In this document: positions 14,532 through 23,895 of the stretch, one piece after another | Layout: each line of letters starts with the position of its first letter | Position numbering within the stretch: position 1 is the first letter of the stretch | Assembly (NCBI GenBank): GCA_947086925.1 | Contig: CAMUAL010000022.1 | Coordinates: forward strand, 1-30,570 | Source: an uncultured Clostridia bacterium | Lineage (GTDB): Bacteria > Bacillota > Clostridia > Christensenellales > Pumilibacteraceae | Direction: 5' to 3' | Length of the DNA: 30,570 nt | Made by a program: the position numbers and the translations under genes | The notes under the pieces: generated by a model | What the model saw: only the letters and a program-made list of their open reading frames with translations | Databases searched by the model: none | Told to the model about the DNA's origin: nothing

Positions 14532-15572
14532 ATGCGTCAGGCTATTGCAAAAACAGCCAAAGTGACACGGCGGGAAGTTGCGGAAATGGCAGGTGTTTCG
14601 GAAGCAACCGTATCGTTCGTAATGAGCGGTAAGCGGTATGTTTCCGACGAGCTTAAAGACAGAGTTATGAAAGCTATTGACACTCTCGGCTATTATCCCG
14701 ACATGATTGCCCGCGCAATGAGCGAAAAAAAGAGCAATTCCATTGCGGTTTTAACCAACGATTTGGAAAACCCTTTGCAAATGAAAATGATTAAGAGCAT
14801 AGAAGAAGCCGCAATGAAAAAGGGATTTTTCGTAAACATCTGCGGCGGCACTATGAATCTTGACAGATATGTAGCGAATCTTATTTCGCGCCATATCGAC
14901 GGCGTATTTTTGGCGGGCGACCCGTATGCAATAACGGGAAGTCATATGGACCAACTGCTAAACAACAATATAAGCGTAGCACTCGGTACGGTAAGCGATA
15001 AAATGGATTCGCGCCTGTGCGGAGTGGGGCTCGATTTTACCGAGGGCATGAAAATCATTATAGAATTTCTGCGCGATTTGGGGCACACTAAAATCGCTTA
15101 TTTAAGTGCCTTCGATAACAAAAGCGGCGGAGATTTGCGGCTTTCGAGTTTTATACGCTATATGAAAGAATGTTTCGGCATAAACAATCCCATACTTAAA
15201 ACGGGAATGCCGCCGTATGAAAGTACGGTAAAAGCGGGGTATGACCTTGCGTCGTCGCTCATTGCCGATAAAACCGAATTTACCGCGATTATCTGCACAA
15301 ACGATATGATGGCGTTCGGAGCAATCAGCGCGTTGCAACAAGCGGGTATGCGCGTACCCGACGATGTGTCGGTTGTGGGAATCGACGATATAATTTTTTC
15401 AAAGACGTTTTATCCCGCGCTCACCACGCTCAGTCACAAGGTGGAGGAGTTCGGGGCAGAGGTGTTCCGCATAATATGCAACAACATTGCCGACAAATCG
15501 GTTGTGGAGCGTAAAATAATAACTCCCGAACTTGTTGTGAGAAACTCGACCGCGCCCCCTCGAATTAAATAG
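14532..15572 (+). CDS. LacI-family transcriptional regulator
   Basis: A 346-residue sugar-responsive DNA-binding repressor. The N-terminal LacI helix-turn-helix is VTRREVAEMAGVSEATVSFV, followed by the hinge region DTLGYYPDMIARAMSEKKSN. The periplasmic-binding-protein-like effector domain includes IDGVFLAGDP, RLSSFIRYMKE, FTAIICTNDMMAFGAI and the C-terminal VPDDVSVVGIDDI, all normal for the family and full length. ATG 14532 is chosen because GGAGGG lies 7 nt upstream; the frame is open to 14493 but without a site. The following genes are sugar-import and glycosidase genes on the same strand, so it probably controls them and itself. The sugar it senses is unknown. Confidence 0.95.
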   Translation: MRQAIAKTAKVTRREVAEMAGVSEATVSFVMSGKRYVSDELKDRVMKAIDTLGYYPDMIARAMSEKKSNSIAVLTNDLENPLQMKMIKSIEEAAMKKGFFVNICGGTMNLDRYVANLISRHIDGVFLAGDPYAITGSHMDQLLNNNISVALGTVSDKMDSRLCGVGLDFTEGMKIIIEFLRDLGHTKIAYLSAFDNKSGGDLRLSSFIRYMKECFGINNPILKTGMPPYESTVKAGYDLASSLIADKTEFTAIICTNDMMAFGAISALQQAGMRVPDDVSVVGIDDIIFSKTFYPALTTLSHKVEEFGAEVFRIICNNIADKSVVERKIITPELVVRNSTAPPRIK

Positions 15573-15577
15573 GTAAT

Positions 15578-15621
15578 AATTTCCGTAGGTTATATCCGCC
15601 GAATATGTCGGTTCGGAAATT
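15578..15621. repeat. 8-bp inverted repeat around a 28-nt loop after lacI
   Basis: AATTTCCG (15578-15585) and CGGAAATT (15614-15621) are perfect inverted copies, with a small inner CCG/CGG pairing. No T run follows, so it is not a classical terminator. It could be an RNA structure in the lacI to lipoprotein-gene spacer. Confidence 0.35.
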
Positions 15622-15677
15622 AACGGAAAGGGGCGCAAATTAACGGTAAAAGCGACGGGAAAGCCGTTGCCGAAAAA

Positions 15678-15689
15678 GAACGCGCGTTC
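15678..15689. promoter_or_regulatory. Putative LacI-type operator ahead of the sugar operon
   Basis: GAACGCGCGTTC is a perfect 12-bp palindrome with a central CG, typical of LacI-family sites. It shares AAGAACGCGCGT with the palindrome in the lacI leader. It lies about 80 nt before the first lipoprotein gene. No clear promoter was seen around it. Confidence 0.55.
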
Positions 15690-15769
15690 GCGTAATGCCG
15701 CGTGCTACGGGAATAAAAACCCGATAAAAGGTTTCGGAATTGCGAATAATGCGCAAAGGAGGAAAATGT

Positions 15770-17638
15770 ATGAATCGGAATGGCGGTAAAAGATTTGCGT
15801 GCGTTGCTATTGTGCTGTGCCTGATTTTTGCGTTTGCCTCGTGCGGTAAGTCGGGGGGGGGAGGTACTGAATTTCCCGAGCCCGTAAATCCCGACACGCG
15901 ACAGCTTGGCGATACCGATTATACGGTAATGAATCTTTGCGGCACCGACGACTATTCGCGTTCGTTCGGGGCGGTAAAAGAGCGCAAGGGCAACGCGTAT
16001 GTTGGGATGTTCTTTTTCGTACATCTCGGTTTTCACGGCAATCATAAAGGCATATACGATATTTCTACCATGGCGGCGGATAACTACGACGCATTTTTCA
16101 ATGCGTCGGTAAATTCCGCGCTTTCTCCCGTAGGCATGGCGCATTATTTCGCCAAGCCTATTTGGGGTTACTACGATTCGGACGATACGTGGGTAATGCG
16201 CCGTCAGATTGAAATGCTCACAATGGCGGGAGTGGATTTTCTCGCGCTCGACACTACTAACGACGAACTTTACGAAGATACCGTTATAACATTATTGGGG
16301 ATTATAAAAGAGTACAGGACGCAAGGTTGGAATGCGCCCCGTGTTTTGTTTTACATCAATTCGAATGCGGCGGAAAACACACGCAAAGCATACGATACTT
16401 TTTATAAAAACGGTGAGTGGAGCGACTGTTGGTTTGCGCCTAACGGTAAACCGATGATTGTAACGGTAACGGCGGCAAACGGCGGGGCGTCCGACCAAGG
16501 AACGAGCAAAGCGGTTACCGACTCGGAGCTTCTCGAATTTTTCGAAATAAAGGAATCGCAGTGGCCGAATAAAACGCAGGTTGCCGAGGGCGTTCCGTGG
16601 ATTGATTTTGCCTACCCGCAGACAATACACCGCGGCAAAACGGGGAATTGGATAAACGTGTCGGTTACTCAGCACTCGCAAACCGTAAGAATGAGCGACA
16701 TGCAGGCAAACCGCGGGCGCGGCTACGATTACGCAACCGCGCAGTTCGATTCCGCAAACAACGACAGTGAGCATATGCGCGAGGGGCCGAACATAGAGGC
16801 TCAGTGGCAAACGGTGTTCGATAACGCCGACGAAATAGACTATGTTTTGGTTACGGGATGGAACGAATGGGTGGCTCAGAAGAATAACCGAGGCACTACG
16901 GTAAACCCCGTTTACGATATGGTGGATTTATTCAACGAGGAGTATTCGCGCGATATAGAGCCCATGGAAGGCGGCTACGGCGATAACTTTTACTTGCAAC
17001 TCGTGCGCAATATCCGAAAATTCAAGTACGGCGATTACGATAGCGACGGTTATTTTGATTCGAAACTCGGCGTAATAAATCCCTCGGATTTTTCGGAAGA
17101 ACAGTGGAAAAACGCGTTGACGTATCTCGACTTTAAGGGCGAATGCGTTGCACGCAACTTCGCGGGATTCCCCGGTGCGGGCGTTTATACCGACGACACA
17201 AACCGAAACGACATTGTGAAAATAAGCGTAACACGCGATTATAAAAATCTGTATTTCCGCATAGAAACCGCCGCGCCGATAACGGCGGCAAACGGCGACG
17301 CGGGTTGGATGAACTTGCTTATAGGAACGGCGGACGGCGGCGAATACGGAGCCATGGGATTGCAGTATGCGGTAAACCGTCTTATAAGCGGAAATATTAC
17401 GCGCATTATGAAATACAAATCTTCGACTCAATTCGAAATTGCGGGTAGCGGCGAAATTTACACGCAAGGATGCGTTATGCAACTTTCGCTTCCCGTGTCG
17501 GCATTCGGATTCGGAAGCGATGTGCGCTTCGAGTTTAAGGTGTGCGACAACGTGGGAGCAACGGCGCAGATTTCCGACTATTACACAAAGGGCGACAGCG
17601 CACCGATAGGGCGTCTTACGTATTTTTACGGCGGGTAA
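15770..17638 (+). CDS. GH99/GH71-like glycosidase lipoprotein with C-terminal beta-sandwich domain
   Basis: The 622-residue product has a lipoprotein signal peptide with lipobox FASC (Cys25) and a Gly-rich linker. Residues of about 70-400 look like a TIM-barrel domain of the GH99/GH71-like group: YFAKPIWGYYDSDDTWVMRR, MAGVDFLALDTTN, APRVLFYINSN, GKPMIVTV and VLVTGWNEWVAQ. The C-terminal part (about 460-620; TRDYKNLYFRIET, WMNLLIG, FEFKVCDN) resembles a CBM9/DOMON-type sugar-binding sandwich. In GH99 enzymes the WNEW motif is followed by HE, which supplies a second catalytic Glu; here Glu366 is present, but the position three later is Ala369. It may therefore be a different subgroup or a binding protein. 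AAAGGAGG precedes the ATG. It is the first gene of the sugar operon. Confidence 0.8.
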   Translation: MNRNGGKRFACVAIVLCLIFAFASCGKSGGGGTEFPEPVNPDTRQLGDTDYTVMNLCGTDDYSRSFGAVKERKGNAYVGMFFFVHLGFHGNHKGIYDISTMAADNYDAFFNASVNSALSPVGMAHYFAKPIWGYYDSDDTWVMRRQIEMLTMAGVDFLALDTTNDELYEDTVITLLGIIKEYRTQGWNAPRVLFYINSNAAENTRKAYDTFYKNGEWSDCWFAPNGKPMIVTVTAANGGASDQGTSKAVTDSELLEFFEIKESQWPNKTQVAEGVPWIDFAYPQTIHRGKTGNWINVSVTQHSQTVRMSDMQANRGRGYDYATAQFDSANNDSEHMREGPNIEAQWQTVFDNADEIDYVLVTGWNEWVAQKNNRGTTVNPVYDMVDLFNEEYSRDIEPMEGGYGDNFYLQLVRNIRKFKYGDYDSDGYFDSKLGVINPSDFSEEQWKNALTYLDFKGECVARNFAGFPGAGVYTDDTNRNDIVKISVTRDYKNLYFRIETAAPITAANGDAGWMNLLIGTADGGEYGAMGLQYAVNRLISGNITRIMKYKSSTQFEIAGSGEIYTQGCVMQLSLPVSAFGFGSDVRFEFKVCDNVGATAQISDYYTKGDSAPIGRLTYFYGG

Positions 17639-17656
17639 TTCCGCGTTTAAATAATA

Positions 17657-17672
17657 TGCGCAAAAGTGCGCA
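17657..17672 (+). repeat. Small hairpin TGCGCA-AAAG-TGCGCA before the solute-binding gene
   Basis: A perfect 6-bp stem with a 4-nt loop lies in the 57-bp gap between the glycosidase-like gene and the solute-binding protein gene. With no T tract it is more likely an mRNA-stability or processing hairpin than a terminator. Confidence 0.4.
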
Positions 17673-17695
17673 AATCTGAATCAAGGAGAAAAATC

Positions 17696-19042
17696 ATGAA
17701 AGCAAAAAGACTTATGAGCACCGCGCTCGCGCTTGTGTTTGCGGTAATACTCGGCTTATTTACCGGTTGCTTCGGCGGCGTGGGCGGAACGGAAGTAGAC
17801 GAAGAAACGCTCGACCTTAACGTAGATAAAAACATAACGGCAACGCTCAGAATCGCCGTTAAAAACGACCCCACCGAAATAAACGCCATGCAAAAGGTGC
17901 AGGACGGATTCAACAAAGTTTATCCCAACGTCAAGTTCGACCGTAAGCCGATAACCGATTACGAGTCTACCATTATGGGCGACGTTGCGTCGGGTATGAC
18001 TTACGATATCATGTGGGCGGCGGATTCTTACGTAACGCTGTTTGCCGATTCCGACCTTCTGCAAAATCTCGACCCTTTTATCCGTAAGTCGGGATTCGAT
18101 ACTTCGCTGTACTACGATTCGCTTATAAAGCTCGGGCAGTACAAGCACAGCGGCTCGCAGTACTTTTTGCCGCGCGATACCTCTAAAATAGTGGTTTACT
18201 TAAACAAGGCTGTTTTTGCTCAATACGGAGTGCAGCTTCCCGATAACGATTGGACATGGGAAGATTACAAAGCTACTTGTAAAGCATTATACGACGCGGG
18301 TTGCAATTACGCCGCCAACAGTCAGTACGTTATGGAAGCGGAGCTTGATTGGCGTATTCAGATGTACGGCATAACGAGCTCGTTCGGCGGAACCATGCTC
18401 GACGCAAACGGCGAGCCCGTATTCGACGATAACTTTATAGCGGGACTCGAAGAAATGCAGAATCTCGTTAAAAGCGGCTATGCGAGATTTTCCAAAACCG
18501 AACAGCAGAACTTCGTATCCAACCGCGTTGCAATGCGCTGGCAAGTTCGCCCCGCCGCAATGAGCTACTCGCAAACTCTTAAAGAGAACCTCGCGGTTGT
18601 GGCGTTCCCCACGATAGAGTCGGGAGTAGAGGGTGCGGTGCCTTGCTGCGGAACGGGAACCACGGGTTACGGAATAGGCAAAACTTCGACGCAAAAAGAG
18701 CTTGCGTGGAAATTCCTCGAATACATGATGAGCGAAGAAGGACAGATTAACCTTTCGCAGTCGGGACTTATAGTTCCGTCGCTTAAATCGCTTGCCGAAG
18801 ACCCCGAGGCGGATTGGCGCAAGGCTTTCCCCGACTTGAACGGCGATGCGTTTATATACGAGGGAACGCATGACGTTATACCGGATTTCTACGATTGTCT
18901 CGATTCGGTTTATATGTCGGGTTACGACGCCGCCGTTGTAAACATGCTTCACAACGTGTTCGGCGATACGAGCAAGTCGGTTCGCACACGCGTAAACACC
19001 TGCAAACAGGAAATTGCGACTTTCCGCCGTCAGCAAGGATAA
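17696..19042 (+). CDS. ABC sugar transporter solute-binding lipoprotein (family 1)
   Basis: The 448-residue extracytoplasmic receptor captures an oligosaccharide and delivers it to the membrane permeases. The signal peptide ends in the lipobox FTGC (Cys25). The mature part has family-1 features: TLRIAVKNDPTEINAMQKVQDGFNKVYP, SGMTYDIMWAADSYV, WTWEDYKATCKALYDAG, a VASFP-like VVAFPT stretch, and AWKFLEYMMSEEGQ near the C-terminus. AAGGAG lies about 8 nt before ATG 17696; the frame is open to 17666 without a site. The two permease genes follow at once. Ligand identity cannot be read from the sequence. Confidence 0.95.
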   Translation: MKAKRLMSTALALVFAVILGLFTGCFGGVGGTEVDEETLDLNVDKNITATLRIAVKNDPTEINAMQKVQDGFNKVYPNVKFDRKPITDYESTIMGDVASGMTYDIMWAADSYVTLFADSDLLQNLDPFIRKSGFDTSLYYDSLIKLGQYKHSGSQYFLPRDTSKIVVYLNKAVFAQYGVQLPDNDWTWEDYKATCKALYDAGCNYAANSQYVMEAELDWRIQMYGITSSFGGTMLDANGEPVFDDNFIAGLEEMQNLVKSGYARFSKTEQQNFVSNRVAMRWQVRPAAMSYSQTLKENLAVVAFPTIESGVEGAVPCCGTGTTGYGIGKTSTQKELAWKFLEYMMSEEGQINLSQSGLIVPSLKSLAEDPEADWRKAFPDLNGDAFIYEGTHDVIPDFYDCLDSVYMSGYDAAVVNMLHNVFGDTSKSVRTRVNTCKQEIATFRRQQG

Positions 19043-19076
19043 CAGTGCGCACTCAACCAAAGGAGAAGATTGCTTA

Positions 19077-20003
19077 ATGAGCAAATTGCTAAATAAGCCT
19101 AAGGCAAGCGGTAAAAGCACTTATATGAAAAGTTGGCAGGGGTGGTTGTTTATATCGCCCGTTCTGCTCGGAATAGCGTTTTTTACCTTGCTTCCCATGG
19201 CGGAATCGTTTTATTTCAGCTTTTTCAGACGTTACAACGTGATAACCGCGCCCGAAGGATTCGGACTGTTCAACTACAAACTCATGTTTCAGCAAAAGGA
19301 CTTTTGGCAGGCTATCAAAGTTACTTCGGTTTATACCGTTATAAGCATACCGCTTTACATGGTGCTGTCGTTTCTGCTTGCCGTGCTTTTAAACTCTAAA
19401 ATAAAGGGCGTGGGCGTGTACCGAGTACTCATATATCTGCCCGTTATAATTCCCGTAACGGTTTCGGGCATATTGTGGCGAAACTTTACCGACGTAGACT
19501 TCGGGCTTGCCAACGAAATGCTTACTTCGCTGGGGCTGGGGCGGTCGCAGTTCTTCGAGTCGGCAAAGTCGGCAATGCCGAGCCTTATAGCTATGGGGCT
19601 TTGGAACATAGGCGGCGGCATGGTGCTGTGGCTCAGCGCGCTTAAAAACGTGCCGCAAAATCTTTACGAGGCGGCGGAAATAGACGGAGCGAACGGATTT
19701 ACAAAGCTGTTTAAAATTACCATACCCATGTGTACGCCCATGATATTCTATAACCTTATAATCAACATAATAGGGTCGTTGCAAACCTTCGGAAGCGTAG
19801 TTGCGCTAACGGGCGGCAGTGCGGGCGACGGCAACAGCCTGCTGTTCTATTTAATGAAAGTTTATAACGACGCGTTTAATATAGCAGGCAAAACCATGGG
19901 TTTGGCATGCGCCGAAAGTTGGTTTTTATTTGCGGTAATAGCAATTCTTACCGCCGTAGTGTTCAAAACGAGCAAATGGGTGTTTTACGGAGAGGAGGCA
20001 TAA
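19077..20003 (+). CDS. ABC sugar transporter permease, MalF/UgpA type
   Basis: A 308-residue inner-membrane permease with six predicted helices, starting with WQGWLFISPVLLGIAFFTLLPM. The cytoplasmic EAA loop that contacts the ATPase is YEAAEIDGANGFTKLFKITIP. It should form a heterodimer with the next gene product. ATG 19077 has AAAGGAGAA upstream at a spacing of about 11 nt, slightly long; upstream in-frame sequence overlaps the end of the solute-binding gene and has no hydrophobic or conserved content. The 34-nt gap to the previous gene shows one operon. Confidence 0.94.
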   Translation: MSKLLNKPKASGKSTYMKSWQGWLFISPVLLGIAFFTLLPMAESFYFSFFRRYNVITAPEGFGLFNYKLMFQQKDFWQAIKVTSVYTVISIPLYMVLSFLLAVLLNSKIKGVGVYRVLIYLPVIIPVTVSGILWRNFTDVDFGLANEMLTSLGLGRSQFFESAKSAMPSLIAMGLWNIGGGMVLWLSALKNVPQNLYEAAEIDGANGFTKLFKITIPMCTPMIFYNLIINIIGSLQTFGSVVALTGGSAGDGNSLLFYLMKVYNDAFNIAGKTMGLACAESWFLFAVIAILTAVVFKTSKWVFYGEEA

Positions 20004-20004
20004 C

Positions 20005-20898
20005 ATGGACAATACTTGCGAATCGTTGTTACCCGTAAAGCCGAACCGACGCATAAACGCCAAATCGGCGGTGCGCAAATCGGTTACTCACATTGTGCTT
20101 ATACTTTTGTGTCTGTTCTTCATATTCCCGTTTGCGTACATGTTTTTCATGAGCTTTATGACCGACCTCGAATCGGTGGGAAGTCCTCAGGTTGTTTTTA
20201 TGCCGCAGGGCAGATGGATAGCGGCGAATTACAAAAACGTGTTCGATGCGGACTTTATAAGATACTTTTTAAACACCGCAACGGTAATATGCGTAAACCT
20301 TGTGCTTGTACCCATAGCGTCAACGCTGTGCGCATTCGGTTTTACGCGTTGTAAGTTCAAGGGGCGCGAGGTTTGCTTTGCGATAGTGCTTGCAACCATA
20401 ATGTTGCCCGCAATGGCAGTACAGATTCCGCTTTACGTGTTGTACGTAAAACTCGGTTGGGTAAACACTCTTTTGCCGCTTACCGTACCCGCTGCTTTCG
20501 GCGGCGGCGCAATGAACATATTCTTGGCAAAGCAGTTCATGCGTTCAATTCCGTCAAGCTTAGACGAAGCGGCGGTAATCGACGGCGCAAGCAGGTTCAG
20601 AGTGTACCGCTCGATATATATGCCGCTTTGCATGCCCATTGTGATATTTATTATGATAGGCGTGTTCAACGGCACGTGGAACGATTTTATGGGACCGCTT
20701 ATGTATTGTCGAAGCGCCGAATCTTATACTCTCGCACTCGGCGTGTATTATAAGTTTGCCGGCAGACTCAACGCGGGCAATTTCCCCAACGTGCAAATGG
20801 CTACGGGAGTTGTAATGATTATCCCGTCGGCATTAGTGTTCTTTATTTTCCAAAAGCAGTTAATTGATGGCGTCGCAATAGGCGGAATCAAAGGCTGA
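20005..20898 (+). CDS. ABC sugar transporter permease, MalG/UgpE type
   Basis: A 297-residue permease with six predicted helices. The EAA loop is SLDEAAVIDGASRFRVYRSI followed by YMPLCMP, and the C-terminus ends FIFQKQLIDGVAIGGIKG, a typical MalG-type ending. The start codon follows the previous stop by one base, with GGAGAGGAGG inside the upstream gene, so the two permeases are translationally coupled. No ATPase gene follows, so the pump must borrow one encoded elsewhere (inference). Confidence 0.95.
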   Translation: MDNTCESLLPVKPNRRINAKSAVRKSVTHIVLILLCLFFIFPFAYMFFMSFMTDLESVGSPQVVFMPQGRWIAANYKNVFDADFIRYFLNTATVICVNLVLVPIASTLCAFGFTRCKFKGREVCFAIVLATIMLPAMAVQIPLYVLYVKLGWVNTLLPLTVPAAFGGGAMNIFLAKQFMRSIPSSLDEAAVIDGASRFRVYRSIYMPLCMPIVIFIMIGVFNGTWNDFMGPLMYCRSAESYTLALGVYYKFAGRLNAGNFPNVQMATGVVMIIPSALVFFIFQKQLIDGVAIGGIKG

Positions 20899-20926
20899 TA
20901 TATTAAAAAAACAAACGGAGGCAGTG

Positions 20927-23884
20927 ATGAAAAGAAAAACAAAACTTGGTGCACTTTTGTGCATAATGTTGCTTGCGGTGTGTCTGTGCGCAACGGGAGC
21001 GGCGGCGTTTGCCGACAGCTCCGACGACGAAGTAATAGTGTATAAGTCGCTTGTAAGCACGGGAGCCGCGAGCGCGGGCGAAGTGCAATGGAGCGAATCG
21101 GGCAACCCCGACGGTTGGCCGGGGTGCGTAGAAGAAATACGCGATGCAAGTCAGCCCGACGGCGGCGACGTTATTCTGCGCACCGAGCTTGACAACGCCG
21201 GCACCGCTCTTGTAGAGGGGCAAGCGGGATTTGCGCGCGAAAGCACAAGCTTCGATAAAGCGGCGTATCCCATGGCGGGCTTTACGATGAAGTTTTATGC
21301 CAACCACGCGCCCAACTTCATGCTTATGTTCACTCAGAACAGCGGTTGGTATGCGGCGTCTACTTATCATTGGGAGCTGTGGTTTCAAAGCAGTAAGTCG
21401 GTTACTTTAAGATACTGCACCACGGGCGGCGACAACATGGTAAACTCGAACAGCGCGTCGATTACTTATTATACCGATTACGACTACTTTGCCGACCCCG
21501 ACACGCAAGGCTATAATAACGTGGGCGACGACAGCAAAACTTTCGTAGGCACTCAGAACGTGCTTGAAATCAAGACAATCGACGGCAATCTTTGGGTTGT
21601 ATTCAACGGCAAAAGTCTTTTCAACTTAACCGCACTCGGAATAGTTGAAAACGTAATAAACAATGCCGATTCGCGCGGAATGTTTATGTGCTTGTATCAA
21701 GTAGGTTCTTACGGCTCGGCAATTAAAATCACCGATATTTATAACGTAAAAAGCTCATGGGAAAGCGGCGTTCCCGCAACGTACGAGTCAACAAACGCTA
21801 CGGCTGTCGAAAACAAAGCAACCGACGCGGGTACCGTTCAGTTCCGCAGTAAAGAGAGCGCAAATTACGATTTCGATTTAACGTATAAAACCGCGCAGTA
21901 TTTTTCCGACTTAATCGTAACGTTTACTTACGACGGCACTCGGTTGAATAACGGCGATACTTTAAGTTTGGTGCTTACCGACAGCGGAGCGGCGGACGAT
22001 AAGCTCGAACTCCAATTTGCAAAGAAGTCGGATACTTCCGCAAGTCTTACCGTTAAAAAAGACGGCGCGGCGGTAGGGAATCCGCAAGACGTAAGCTTTT
22101 CTTACAACGGCACGTCGATAAACACTGTGTCGATAAAAGAAACCGTTCCGTTCGTGCTTACCGTAAACGGAAATAATATCGAAATCGAGCAATCCGCATT
22201 CACCGCAATGAAGTCGGCAATCGCGGAAGGTAAAGTAAAAGTCGGCTATGAGGTTAAAGGAAGCGAGCTGAGCATGCTTACTCCCGTAGCTTACAATTCT
22301 TCCGCAGTCGTAACTTATGATAAAGTTGACGGTTTGACCGTAAGCGGCGACGTTACAATCAAGTCCGACGGAAATTACCGCATGATATATAACAGCGACG
22401 ACAGCGGCTATACCGCGGCTTACACCGCAAACAAGCTTATTGCCGACAGCTTTACGGTATCGTATAAATTCGGCAAGTACGGCGCAAACGAACAGCCTTT
22501 GCGCGTGAGTATCGGCGACACGAACAACTCTCTTGTATTCGAGCTTGTACCCGTTGCGGGCAGAACCGACGAAGCAACTCTCAACCTTTACGTAAACGGC
22601 GCAAGCGACAAAAAGGTTGCGTCCGAAACGGTGGAATTTAATTGGGAATACGAGTGCGGAGTTCGTTCGCTCGGATTCGTAAACGACGGCGGCGCGGCGT
22701 ATCTTGCGTTTATAGACGGCGACGTCGCAATGAGCGTTAGCGGAAACGGCATAGCGGACATAGCGGCGGTTATAGATTCGTTTACCGGAAAAATGGCGAA
22801 CATTACGTTTACCGTGGCAGACGAAGCTCTTACGGCGTTTGCGTTCTGCGATTACGATTATTATGTAGGCAAAGCCAACGCCGGCGGTTGGGGAGAAGGC
22901 GCGATTCCCAAAATGCAGTTCGGATACGACGCAGACGACAATGCAGTGCTTATATTCGACAATGCGTACAGCTATCAGAAGAACAGAGAAGTGCCTGTCG
23001 ACGGTTTTACCATGACTTTTAAAACGTACGCAAAGTCGGGCAGCGGCTCGCCTACGTGGGCGATTGCGTCGTCTACCGCATGGTACTCGAATACTTCGGC
23101 TATCATGTTCGGCATAAACAAGAGAAACGATACAAAGGCTACGTTCTCTATTATGTACACAAACAAAATTGCGGGCGACTACGACTATATTTCCGACAGC
23201 GCCGAAAATAAAAACATAGTTTCGTATACGGTAGATTGGAATTGGAACAACGGCATCGATAATACCATTGCATTAAACTGCACCGACGGAGTATGGCGTT
23301 GGACGGTGAACGACACCGTGCTTGCACCCGAACCCGATTCCGACGAGGATTACTCGGACTACATCGCCGAAGTGTACTCTACGTTTGCTTCCGCCGACAA
23401 AACGGGTGTTGTTCAGATTTTCGGCGGCGCGAATATGGTTTGGAACATTTCCGACATGTCCGAATTTGAAATCAACGTAGACCCCACGGTTAAAAATCCC
23501 ACTCTTAAAACGAGCTATGCGATAGGCGAAGAAATTACCGTAAATCTCGGTGAAGTGTTCAGCGATGCAAACGGCGACGTTCTTACCTACGTGCTTTCCG
23601 ATGAAACCGCATACGGTGCTATAACCGAGGGCGTATGGAAGTTCACTCCCGACGCAGAGGGCTTGTACACCGTTATAATAGAGGCTTACGACGGCAAGGG
23701 CGGAGAGGCGACTCTTACTTTGACCGTAAATGTTGAAAAAGAGCAGAGCGCGAATAACGGCGGCGGCAACGGCAAGAAAAAGAGTTGCGGCTCCGATGTC
23801 GGCGCGGGCGCGTTTGCCTCGGTTGCGATAGTTTTGCTTGCGGCGGCGGCTGTGATGTTAAAGCGCAAAATATCCGTTAAATAA
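20927..23884 (+). CDS. Large secreted beta-sandwich surface protein with C-terminal 'CGS' membrane anchor
   Basis: I do not recognise a named family. The 985-residue product has a Sec signal peptide (KLGALLCIMLLAVCLCATGAAAFA, cleavage probably after AFA). Several all-beta modules follow. The first (about 30-285) and a later one (about 655-855) share features in the same order: GFTM(K/T)F, a W-Y pair, an (I)DGNLWVVFNG/(C)TDGVWRWTVN strand, and a final I(T/S)D(I/M) strand. This suggests a duplicated lectin-like sandwich. Two more beta modules lie between them. An Ig/cadherin-like module (about 860-935; FSDANGDVLTYVLSD, AYDGKGGEATLTLTV) precedes a GGGNGKKKSCGS linker, a hydrophobic helix and KRK. 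It probably holds glycans at the cell surface for the neighbouring importer. ATG 20927 has GGAGG 5 nt upstream; GTG 20924 is the alternative. Confidence 0.85.
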   Translation: MKRKTKLGALLCIMLLAVCLCATGAAAFADSSDDEVIVYKSLVSTGAASAGEVQWSESGNPDGWPGCVEEIRDASQPDGGDVILRTELDNAGTALVEGQAGFARESTSFDKAAYPMAGFTMKFYANHAPNFMLMFTQNSGWYAASTYHWELWFQSSKSVTLRYCTTGGDNMVNSNSASITYYTDYDYFADPDTQGYNNVGDDSKTFVGTQNVLEIKTIDGNLWVVFNGKSLFNLTALGIVENVINNADSRGMFMCLYQVGSYGSAIKITDIYNVKSSWESGVPATYESTNATAVENKATDAGTVQFRSKESANYDFDLTYKTAQYFSDLIVTFTYDGTRLNNGDTLSLVLTDSGAADDKLELQFAKKSDTSASLTVKKDGAAVGNPQDVSFSYNGTSINTVSIKETVPFVLTVNGNNIEIEQSAFTAMKSAIAEGKVKVGYEVKGSELSMLTPVAYNSSAVVTYDKVDGLTVSGDVTIKSDGNYRMIYNSDDSGYTAAYTANKLIADSFTVSYKFGKYGANEQPLRVSIGDTNNSLVFELVPVAGRTDEATLNLYVNGASDKKVASETVEFNWEYECGVRSLGFVNDGGAAYLAFIDGDVAMSVSGNGIADIAAVIDSFTGKMANITFTVADEALTAFAFCDYDYYVGKANAGGWGEGAIPKMQFGYDADDNAVLIFDNAYSYQKNREVPVDGFTMTFKTYAKSGSGSPTWAIASSTAWYSNTSAIMFGINKRNDTKATFSIMYTNKIAGDYDYISDSAENKNIVSYTVDWNWNNGIDNTIALNCTDGVWRWTVNDTVLAPEPDSDEDYSDYIAEVYSTFASADKTGVVQIFGGANMVWNISDMSEFEINVDPTVKNPTLKTSYAIGEEITVNLGEVFSDANGDVLTYVLSDETAYGAITEGVWKFTPDAEGLYTVIIEAYDGKGGEATLTLTVNVEKEQSANNGGGNGKKKSCGSDVGAGAFASVAIVLLAAAAVMLKRKISVK

Positions 23885-23895
23885 AGAACAACCCG

